In this document: positions 19,901-23,991 of the stretch, piece by piece | Numbering within the stretch: position 1 is the first letter of the stretch | Layout of the letters: the number at the start of each line of letters is the position of its first letter | Assembly (NCBI GenBank): GCA_025458545.1 | Contig: JALOSH010000003.1 | Location: forward strand, 1 to 24,464 | DNA length: 24,464 bases | Origin: Hydrogenophaga sp. | Lineage (GTDB): Bacteria; Pseudomonadota; Gammaproteobacteria; Burkholderiales; Burkholderiaceae | Direction: 5' to 3' | The notes under the pieces: generated by a model | What the model saw: the letters and a program-made list of their open reading frames with translations, nothing else | The model's database searches: none | Told to the model about the DNA's origin: nothing | Translations under genes and position numbers: made by a program

Positions 19901-21729
19901 AGCCGCCAGGGTTGCGCGTCGGTCCCGCTGCCGCTCAGCGGCAGGCTGGCGACCCCGCCGCTGCGCAACAGATCGCCCAGCTCGGCGAGCAGGTGGCGCC
20001 AGCCGGGCACACCGCCCACGGTGGCCAGCAAGCAGCGCGCGTGGTAACGGCCGATGGCGCCCAGCGGATCGCCCAGAAAAGTCGCGATCTGGTCGGGTGC
20101 GGTGAGCAGCGGCACCGGCCAGGCGCCCGCGCCGCTGTGGGTGGCCGGGGGCACCAGGCCGAGCAACGCGGCGACGCGGCGCCCTGCGTGCGTGCCGCCA
20201 TCGAGCAGGCCCAGGCCTTGTTCGATGAATTGCTGGATCGCGTTGCCGGCCACCGCGCCCAGGCCGTCGAGCACGGCATCGGCCGACGAAAGGTCGAGCA
20301 CGGGCCAACTGCCCCGGGCGCAGGCCACGTCGCGCATCTGCAGCACCGGCACCGGCTTTTGCTGCGCGTCCAGACCCAGGCCGATTTCGATCGAGCCCAC
20401 CCGCAGCTGGGCCAGGGCAGCGAGTGGGTCGGGCGCCACAAAAAGATGGTCGGCCAGGGGCGCAGCGCCAGCACCGTGCAGGCGCAAGCCGATGTTCAGC
20501 GAAGGCAGTGGCTGCAGGGGGTCGGGCGCGCCCAGCGGGATGGCCAGCACCTCGGCCGCGCCGCCCATCGTCAACCGCAAGGGTCCGCTCAAGGTGATGG
20601 GGGTGGAATGCACCCGCAGGCCCAGGAACAGACGGCGCGCGCCGCTGGCCTGGGTCTCGACCGCGGCGGTGATGGCGGTGTCCACCGTGCCGATGCGCAG
20701 GCCCGCGTGCCACGGCGCGCTGCGGGTGCCGACGCCACCGCTGATCAGGTGCAAGTCGGACGGGGCCACGCCGTTCAGGGGCACCCGCAACAAGCCCACC
20801 CAGTGGTCCAGCCAGTGGCTCATGGCGCTCGGCACGCTGACCAGGGCGAGCAGCCAGTCCTCGAACACCGCCGCGCCCCGGGTGGGGATGTCTTCCCAGC
20901 GCAGGCGCGCCGGTTCGCTGGCGGCGGTGATGCCGAGCAGCGGCATCAGGTGGTCCACCACCGCCTGCACTTTGCGCGCGGTTTCGTCACCGCCGCCTGC
21001 GGCCGCACTCAGCTGCGCGGCGAAGAGCGCCACGGCCATCTGAATCCACTCCGATCCCGGCAGGGCGATCAGGTCCGCCAGCGAGCGGTCGCGTGGCGCC
21101 GTTTCGCCGGGCAGTTGCAGGCCCAGCAGCACCAGCGCCACGTCGGGCGGGGTTTCCAGCCCGGTGATCGCCAGGCTGCCACGCACACCCCCGAAACGCA
21201 AACCGGGCCCAACAAAGCCATGGGCCAGCGCCACCTCCACCGCCAGCCGCAGCGGCGCCTGCGGCGTGGCGATCTCCACACGGGTTCCGGCGCCAGACGC
21301 GGTACCGGTGGTGCCGTCGGTGGACAGCAGCGGCAACTGGGCCCAGATCGAGACCGTGAGATCGGCCACCGCCACGCTCCAGCGCCAGCCCAGGGCGAGG
21401 TAAAGGCGTTGGGGCGTTCCGCTGCTGCGCAGCACGAGGTACAGGCCGATGTCGGCGGCCGGACCCTGGATTGGGATCCAGCGGTCTTCGCTGCCCGCCG
21501 CTGGCAGGCCCAACACCTCGCCACCGGTCTGGCCCATGATCTGGCCCAGCAGATCGATGACCTCTTCCTGCCGCGCCGAAATGGCCTTGCCCAGCTCGGT
21601 GACCGGGTCCTTGAAGAAGGCTTCGTTGACCTCGACGGTGTCGTTCGGCCCGCCGCGCAGCAGGCCCGCGACCTCGCCGACCTGACGGACCAGCGGGTCC
21701 AGCGCATCGCTGGCGAATGTGGCGGCCAT
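10912..21729 (-). CDS. Giant modular protein (3605 aa): repeated modules, lipase-like domain and DUF6603-type region
   Basis: One unbroken frame encodes 3605 residues from ATG 21729, preceded by TGAGGCGTCC. There is no N-terminal signal. Residues 1 to about 2100 look built of repeated units: beta-rich stretches ending in a helical block with an ALLGLxP-like line and a DPLxxL-like line, near residues 256-315, 517-592, 797-876, 1571-1634, 1774-1818 and around 2030. Between the third and fourth lies a lipase-like segment (about 1084-1304): VLLLTAPFANGSAW, ITVIAHSASGLAARAAL with Ser1197, then ITVGTPHAGSPLPW. Its nucleophile elbow is AHSAS instead of GHSxG, and I could not place Asp/His partners. 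Residues about 2460-2890 match my knowledge of DUF6603: FFFITGLAGGFGYNRGL, YWFAAGLKFTSFSLVQSQAL, WFAGEHAGDFVITIGGYHP. The last 600 residues are unassigned strand-rich sequence. Function unknown; it is by far the largest gene here and directly follows an Hcp-fold gene. Confidence 0.9.
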   Translation of the reverse strand: MAATFASDALDPLVRQVGEVAGLLRGGPNDTVEVNEAFFKDPVTELGKAISARQEEVIDLLGQIMGQTGGEVLGLPAAGSEDRWIPIQGPAADIGLYLVLRSSGTPQRLYLALGWRWSVAVADLTVSIWAQLPLLSTDGTTGTASGAGTRVEIATPQAPLRLAVEVALAHGFVGPGLRFGGVRGSLAITGLETPPDVALVLLGLQLPGETAPRDRSLADLIALPGSEWIQMAVALFAAQLSAAAGGGDETARKVQAVVDHLMPLLGITAASEPARLRWEDIPTRGAAVFEDWLLALVSVPSAMSHWLDHWVGLLRVPLNGVAPSDLHLISGGVGTRSAPWHAGLRIGTVDTAITAAVETQASGARRLFLGLRVHSTPITLSGPLRLTMGGAAEVLAIPLGAPDPLQPLPSLNIGLRLHGAGAAPLADHLFVAPDPLAALAQLRVGSIEIGLGLDAQQKPVPVLQMRDVACARGSWPVLDLSSADAVLDGLGAVAGNAIQQFIEQGLGLLDGGTHAGRRVAALLGLVPPATHSGAGAWPVPLLTAPDQIATFLGDPLGAIGRYHARCLLATVGGVPGWRHLLAELGDLLRSGGVASLPLSGSGTDAQPWRLELGATDAGAVVLRAQTALVGARPQLRLALALEPRALQVDALQMSFAAVAELLHLDLATADMAQAAWLPALRADLRLHGGLQTPSLGGLVVGAQALSAGLDWRQSSGLGWRVALDAPSAQWLDASRALSLPDLVLDANGLAGWNLAAADLGGALGTTVGSAPRDAVAELVQYLLGHLMLEHGGPAGFGLSALLGLLPGDPGIALPGWRGDPDALTLPDDFPRLQPADWGAFFADPLPVLRAHIATVLSNPRHALPLLRWLGLALQGIAPVRSRAGELLSFEAALGDLDRFPDVVFDDGAIPAADTDAPLALPSLQDLPFTVDGAGRFDAPYAIGLRAPSARGVQGLVWLDPDGPPAGDALGVALAALAPALRDLGALDDLSAEQLAPVLDVLARLDQGVTGALSGVLPASLGNGLRALEDFLRTSDGLLLTASQTPPAASGWSAPAAPLAADHVQALAQASVAAELRRQLLLWDAANTGPVLLLTAPFANGSAWAPVQAVLGGGSASFSFRAEGVAPAAVSTLSLVSARLTVAELAVWNGAPGVLPAARAVPLDAPVGSDSQAEQVVRLLQRIAQLQPGQRITVIAHSASGLAARAALQRAGLAPLVRGLITVGTPHAGSPLPWLANPPLAEALSALQRLRASLPLGGALGAALDALWGFIRERTPAGLFQAWPTQAFAPVGGLSLPTGVPGHAIALRLPGQTLAAELGSAIATRAAQWRAAQAARAPVSHIGFGLALAPVPRAAEGALKLRTHARLDIARVRVAAGAHSRQLPRLVLQADLWREGGWLVGGAATRVRVRRAELGCEITETGIVPTVRLFDAAVDGVEQALATLRRVGDTGPWTPDDVLVPALDALLAQLTTGPGLDSGVQAIARLLASLELTRRRVDGAADDSGGYALHPDGWASLLADAQAWLQRALARVLPVAALRDELMARLRTVLGLASTDLSRLLAEQAGDDAGWRALRALLQAVGLLEPSARGAVPRLGAWLELLRDPAAWVAARLVPLLNQASWRADLLNRLRGLLGVSDVGSPVVERGLGAGVALRVEALGSVALRLDGAAFRLAGAFSVRGDIGLNLANGSLQVNLRLQPDAVVTGLRLQMQVPATPRWSLALDFSDGTRTAPYAELPLVPLPPDLPARLGALLPSLTLSTLASALLDHLLLPRVPQIAPVLQALGLATQTVGAERARVRNLVRLVADPLGWLQSGDTLFRANAAGNGLELDPARVTGLLRSLFDSFGLTDAAGDVALPLNLRLRLVSLPQARLELQTTAPIAMDGGVTLGGGFQLGWAPNGGMGAGGSLSLAAPLPAGSPWGRLVVQAGVVNDAFTLALGPEDAPIRLLPFTGFSADALGDQALRLLPTLIDGALQAISATGDAAVQAFITHLRNAAATLQIDTVAHLERVANSPVSWLRDRLSVANAPASVGALFGLIPGAAGVGFSTPAGALRFQPAGSPVALALGHTGSGSIGLVVELDVDLGPVTLSGDLAVGLPDSGSEGQNLVPAVAVSIEASVDEGVIEPGGVSIRPLIRLAFGATPPRLELYPLGDESGSPDFVVRLLPTPFFGVDEGTMEDALLQLARRVLVPVAVETLLDTTEVTGWLNSNLLQGHASGGTVRAGEVLIAAGLLEADGTGFNLVPIDHLLDDVENPLKLVERLVGAALSTLVSGLGSTPIVAFGADEEVDGGLYLQQSGATFPRYYGLRLRLPRIVVAEDPEIIIRIGGETDWIEAAGGPADAGAGFSLLLLKDTGPGDQRYGIEPVITLAGVGLDLSGRADEPLFDLSGFQLGGVETLLYLSLKVPLNGSAPTVDFGAYGDLDGIAIPLGTSDSNPVAASLMSGSGGESAPVNPKFSVRAAYVEEFWLELGDTPGRNEVWFPIQRTFGPVSIQQIGVRWIGGPDLKGAILLDGGVSLAGLSVGVDDLSLTIPFGDIDDLSKWALGLRGLAVAYDGGGIRIGGGLLEVDIPGPDVRYDGFLLIEVGGMSFVALGSYGVVDGDPSLFVFLVIGIPIGGPPFFFITGLAGGFGYNRGLVVPPIEGLPDFPLVKAMSDTSAVTASPMDFLHTMGDAVPMERGSYWFAAGLKFTSFSLVQSQALLYVLLNRGLEIGLLGMSRFELPPAVPLVSVELALKARFSTIEGVISVEARLTDNSWVLSRDCRLTGGFAFFVWFAGEHAGDFVITIGGYHPRYTPPDHYPVVPRLGFNWRVSSSIYIKGEAYFALTPREVMAGGLLEAVYDSGDVRAWFRAWANMYIKWRPFWFEVEIGISIGVSVDTFLGRVKAEVGASLIVWGPEIGGEVTIDVFIISITIPFGAARVIPVEAVSWDEFRTTLLPPEDEKLFAGHIERGLVSGSPATGPWSVLPEFAIRTETFLGASEVRLGSGTLTAGNRHKLDIDIKPMQISGVDSVHVVRVLNQAGVDVTHRFHWREALSSNVPRALWDTDLGQPSRSVIPGYTGTQLVAAIDPALLDSTGVIPWEQLLEYSVVDHPLPFGRELRLRGVVVQVAEAALELDRYASQGSQVLWQAQQTVLNSVAWSERRSATLQALSQEGVRVKASQRAGDVMPRGSFRKGRRNAPPLIRSLHEGLAAEAVTEVPTQTVPPVEDPGPQRQRIVPVLDAVIRQRVEPTLAGSASIRTTVSRRFDNALRLDSPQMARLLDEPMEGAAVLMQGAATEVRPTGLAMAAPKVVRSSANTRRETAWLDSLGRAALGAAGQPVIATHLTHLGTAARGAPLDPGSTLRFVLPTRDTEGAPPVLWLRGEGAARTTVLDRGGEPLLDLETVGDARLALPVGSATVAVTGLGRVRTAQRVPGLGSVTLEEATHAVPVVGWQSHNELVALGDTTLLARGALLRLSAAAGPLARRGCVRAHEAVARQTGLQTLLPMGVRTVAVVIDEGPEAAAGDLASTFGLSAQNAVLSEEPVVLVAGQRTLLVYEVLKTDVNAPWIVIAQAFSTAWSMAGVLGFQAPPPVWVPLLVEADLDALVEDGPLSATGGLRLQFIQA

Positions 21730-21741
21730 GGTGTGGACGCC

Positions 21742-22233
21742 TCAGACCGACCGACTCACCGTGTCCTCGAACTCGATGCCACCGTCGGTCCAACGCCAGG
21801 TGATCTCGCCAAAGACCAGCTCGATCTCTTCCATGGGTGGCAGGCTGGCGCTGTCGTCCAGCAGGGTGTCGGGCAAGCGCAGCGTGCATTTGGTGATGCT
21901 GCCTTGCGCGAACTCCAGGGTGAAGAATTGCTGGGTCGTTCCATCCCCATCCGGGTGGGGGCGGAACCACCGGAAGCTGCCACTCACCACAGCGTTGTTC
22001 ACCAGCGCCTGGCGCAGCAGCGGCGTCGAGCGGTCCAGCCGTTTGGTGAAACGGATCGGCGCATAGATGCGGCGCCCGGTGGCGCGCAGGGTTGCGCGGT
22101 CGAAAGCCTTGGACAGTTGCTGCTCCATGGCCAGCACTTCAATGGTGTCTTCGCGTCCCAAGGAAGTGAGGGTGTGGTCTCCTTCGATGTCGGAACCGTT
22201 GGCGACCAGTCGCAGCGAGATCGTTTCAGCCAT
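21742..22233 (-). CDS. Hcp-family tube protein (type VI secretion / phage tail tube fold)
   Basis: This 163-aa protein has the size and pattern of Hcp proteins, which stack as hexameric rings to form the inner tube of type VI secretion systems. Visible family marks are the short N-terminal strand (AETISLRL), the IEVL strand (31-34), IRFTKRLDRSTPLLRQAL (60-77, equivalent to the classic FTKxxDKxSPxLxxA), VVSGSFRWFRP (82-92), FFTLEFAQGSITKC (103-116), the LPDTLLDD turn, and the C-terminal ELVFGEITWRW (138-148). ATG 22233 has a good AAGAGGTG ribosome site 27 nt after the 208-aa gene, and the giant gene begins 12 nt downstream. No other type VI gene is in the window, so whether it serves such a system or a separate tube-like assembly is open. 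Identification of the fold is fairly firm; the role is not. Confidence 0.83.
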   Translation of the reverse strand: MAETISLRLVANGSDIEGDHTLTSLGREDTIEVLAMEQQLSKAFDRATLRATGRRIYAPIRFTKRLDRSTPLLRQALVNNAVVSGSFRWFRPHPDGDGTTQQFFTLEFAQGSITKCTLRLPDTLLDDSASLPPMEEIELVFGEITWRWTDGGIEFEDTVSRSV

Positions 22234-22260
22234 GTTGCACCTCTTTGATGAAAAGTCGTG

Positions 22261-22887
22261 TCAGCGGGGCGCCGATCTGCGCAGCGGCACGCTGCCCAGG
22301 TAACGGCGGTTCAGAACAGACAAGTCCAGCGGCCTTTGGCCGCCGCGCACATCGGCGTAGTACTGGCGCAGCTCGTCCGCACCGACCGGTGCGGTGGTGA
22401 TGAAGCTGAGCACCTTGCCCAGCGTGTACACGCCACTCACCACCAGGGGGGTTTTGTTCCGCCGACGCTCCAGCAAGGCCTGGCCGCAGCGCAGCAAGCC
22501 AAACCACACCAGCCGGGTGGTCGGCTCGGCCCAGCGCTGCGCCAGCGTGGGATCGCCGCGCGGCCGCGCTTCGGACACCGCGGTGAGGCTGGCTTCGTTG
22601 GGCGAGGCACCCACCTTGAAGGTGAAGACCAGCTGGGCATCGCCGGTCTGATCGGTCGCCACCCCGAGTTCCACCAACACAAAACCCGGCGCGAACTTCA
22701 CGCGGGTGCGCCCGGGATAGACCAGCAATTCGCTGTCGGCATCGCGCCAGACGATGGGCTGCTGTGGGTTGCCGGCGCCCAGTTGCGCCGCGAGCCGGGC
22801 GGAGGCATCGGCCTCGCGCAGGTCGATCACAAAAAGCTGGGTCTTGGCCAGGGCGCGCAGCCGGCGCACCTCTTCGCTCAAAGGCAT
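22261..22887 (-). CDS. Uncharacterised protein (208 aa), first gene of the cluster
   Basis: Function not recognised. I chose ATG 22887 (MPLSEEVRRLRALAKTQLF). An in-frame GTG at 22893 lies two codons earlier but forms part of the ribosome site GAGGTG itself, so it is unlikely to be the start. The protein opens with a basic helix, followed by FVIDLREADASARLAAQLG, then strand-rich sequence (RTRVKFAPGFVLVELGVATD and LVFTFKVGASPNEASL). A helical WFGLLRCGQALLERRR stretch follows, then SGVYTLGKVLSFITTAPVG. There is no signal peptide or clear membrane helix, and the C-terminus is basic (RSAPR). It lies 27 nt before the Hcp-fold gene, so it could be a chaperone, adaptor or second tube component for it; this is a guess from position only. 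Confidence 0.8.
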   Translation of the reverse strand: MPLSEEVRRLRALAKTQLFVIDLREADASARLAAQLGAGNPQQPIVWRDADSELLVYPGRTRVKFAPGFVLVELGVATDQTGDAQLVFTFKVGASPNEASLTAVSEARPRGDPTLAQRWAEPTTRLVWFGLLRCGQALLERRRNKTPLVVSGVYTLGKVLSFITTAPVGADELRQYYADVRGGQRPLDLSVLNRRYLGSVPLRRSAPR

Positions 22888-22890
22888 GGG

Positions 22891-22896
22891 CACCTC
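22891..22896 (-). promoter_or_regulatory. Ribosome binding site deciding the start of the cluster's first gene
   Basis: On the minus strand GAGGTG lies just before CCC and ATG 22887, with five bases between GAGG and ATG. The alternative GTG start (22891-22893) is the end of this same hexamer, which argues for ATG. Confidence 0.6.
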
Positions 22897-23058
22897 GCGC
22901 TGGTGTGGTGAACCGGGCGGTCGCTGCTGGATGGCATGTCTCGTCCCTCAAGAAGCTGGGAACGCTGTCCGGGCGGTGGCCCTTCCGTGGGCGGCGTTCT
23001 CTGCTGGCGTTTGCGGCGGCGGGCCACCACCGACCGACCCTTAAGACCCCGCACAAGC

Positions 23059-23074
23059 CGTGAAAAAAGTCACG
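23059..23074. promoter_or_regulatory. CRP/FNR-like palindrome upstream of the cluster
   Basis: CGTGA-N6-TCACG is a perfect 5-bp-arm palindrome with the spacing of the CRP/FNR family consensus (TGTGA-N6-TCACA), differing at the outermost base on each side. It is about 170 bp upstream of the first cluster gene, so it could bind a CRP-family activator or repressor for the leftward operon. I found no good -10/-35 pair right beside it, so confidence is low. Confidence 0.3.
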
Positions 23075-23226
23075 ATCGGTAACGGGTGCCCAGTATCAAT
23101 CTGGCCGGAAATGGCGGCAACGCTCCCTTTGTGAGCATTTGCAACCGTGGGGCCCTGCGGCTGGTTTTCCTGCGCCGGTCGTACCCGACGGCCTGCGCAA
23201 CCGATGCTCTCGCACCGCACGGTGTG

Positions 23227-23249
23227 CGTCATCCCTCAGGCGGATGACG
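23227..23249. other. Perfect 8-bp stem-loop
   Basis: CGTCATCC (23227-23234) pairs with GGATGACG (23242-23249) around the 7-nt loop CTCAGGC. There is no T-run after it on either strand. It would lie in the leader of a leftward transcript starting near 23641 and could be an attenuator, an RNA-stability element or an operator. Confidence 0.4.
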
Positions 23250-23453
23250 TGGCCGAGCCGACGGCATGGTCTGCATCCAAACCCTGCGGGGCTGCGTATG
23301 GAATGACAGCCGCCCAGTCCCTTGGCGATCCCGCCACAGGCGCGACAGGTCCTGGAACTTGGCTGGCAAAAGGGCTGGCGGCGCTGCTCGACGCAGGCTC
23401 AGAACAGGTTGCGTGCGGCTGGCGCGCATGATTGAATCCAACAGGAAAACCGG

Positions 23454-23654
23454 ATGAACGCGATCGACAGACCCTCTCTTGCAGAACCGGTGTCTGGCAT
23501 CTTTTTTGCACCGCCCGTGCTGGGCCCCGGGCCCGGCGTCGCGCAAGAAGCGCCCCTTTTGCGTGGATCTGCGGGCCAGGCATTCGATGACCCTGATCGG
23601 CCCATGGAAAAAAACAAAAATTCTCTCGGCCAAAATGTGACCGATCAGTCATAA
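23454..23654 (+). CDS. Doubtful small open frame (66 aa)
   Basis: ATG 23454 has an AGGA seven bases upstream, and the frame runs 66 codons to TAA at 23652. The product (starting MNAIDRPSLAEPVSGIFFAP) has no recognisable domain, signal or membrane segment. Codon use towards the end (AAA, AAC, AAT, TCT) is unlike the neighbouring real genes, and a sigma-54-like site lies inside it. It may be a real small protein, a leader peptide or chance. Confidence 0.2.
   Translation: MNAIDRPSLAEPVSGIFFAPPVLGPGPGVAQEAPLLRGSAGQAFDDPDRPMEKNKNSLGQNVTDQS
23495..23510 (+). promoter_or_regulatory. Sigma-54 (RpoN)-type -24/-12 promoter match
   Basis: TGGCAT-N5-TTGCA keeps the essential GG and GC dinucleotides exactly 10 bp apart and matches the TGGCAC-N5-TTGCA consensus at all but one position. 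It points rightward, about 480 bp before the COG2907-type gene, so it would give a long leader. It is not at the expected distance from any firm start codon. Confidence 0.4.
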
Positions 23655-23676
23655 TGCAACCAAACAGTAATTTCAA
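23648..23676 (-). promoter_or_regulatory. Candidate sigma-70 promoter facing the cluster
   Basis: On the minus strand TTGAAA (23671-23676) is followed after 17 bp by TATGAC (23648-23653), five and four matches to the -35 and -10 consensus, in the most AT-rich part of the window. It points left and would start transcripts near 23641, about 750 nt before the first cluster gene, so the leader would be unusually long unless another promoter exists. Confidence 0.35.
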
Positions 23677-23867
23677 ACATTCCCCGTCACCCTTGACCCA
23701 TCGGCCAGCGCACCCGACAGCGACATGATCTCCAACCCACGGAACTTTTCCGCATTCCCCGCACTCCATGTTCGCATCGCGACATTGGATGTGTCGCCGC
23801 TGGCTCTCACCGTTTTTGCACTGCGAAGCCTTCTGCCCACCGTGGCGGATGCAATCCCGAGGCGCAA

Positions 23868-23895
23868 CTCCTCCTCCTCCCTCCCTCCCTCCTTC
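23868..23895 (+). repeat. Pyrimidine-only tract of CTC and CTCC units
   Basis: Twenty-eight consecutive C/T bases made of CTC triplets followed by about three CTCC units lie some 97 bp before the start at 23992. Such short repeats can slip during replication and can form unusual DNA structure; no function is shown. Confidence 0.5.
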
Positions 23896-23991
23896 GTTTC
23901 GGGGCGCTTCGCAGGCTTTTGTTTTTCAACCCGTCGGGCCCCGGCTGGCTTGTTTGGCTGGCCCCGCCCAGCTGGTGGCGGGTGCTGAGCC

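Larger units (their letters stand above)
22888..23991. other. 1.1-kb intergenic region without a convincing protein gene
   Basis: This lies between the divergent starts at 22887 (minus) and 23992 (plus). Frames here are short, use rare codons for this genome (runs of AAA/TTT, few GC third positions) and lack recognisable protein patterns. The part around 23600-23690 is clearly richer in A and T than the rest of the window, as expected of a promoter region. Candidate elements inside are listed separately: a CRP/FNR-like palindrome, a stem-loop, a small open frame, a sigma-54-like site, a minus-strand sigma-70-like promoter and a pyrimidine tract. Confidence 0.6.

Noticed and set aside
19360..22248. 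A plus-strand open frame of about 960 codons over the giant and Hcp-fold genes
   Set aside because: It is antisense to the Hcp-fold gene and to the N-terminus of the giant; the composition is that of a shadow frame.
3919..22887. Reading the cluster as a complete type VI or extracellular contractile injection system
   Set aside because: Only the Hcp-fold protein fits; no sheath, baseplate, spike, ClpV-like ATPase or membrane-complex gene is present in the window.
3919..22887. Genomic island or prophage origin of the cluster
   Set aside because: GC content and codon use look like the flanking core genes, and I saw no integrase, transposase, tRNA or flanking direct repeats. This cannot be excluded without whole-genome comparison.
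23229..23769. Minus-strand frames of 134 and 177 codons in the intergenic region
   Set aside because: They overlap each other, have no domain pattern or good ribosome site, and one begins with TTG. The products look like non-coding translation.
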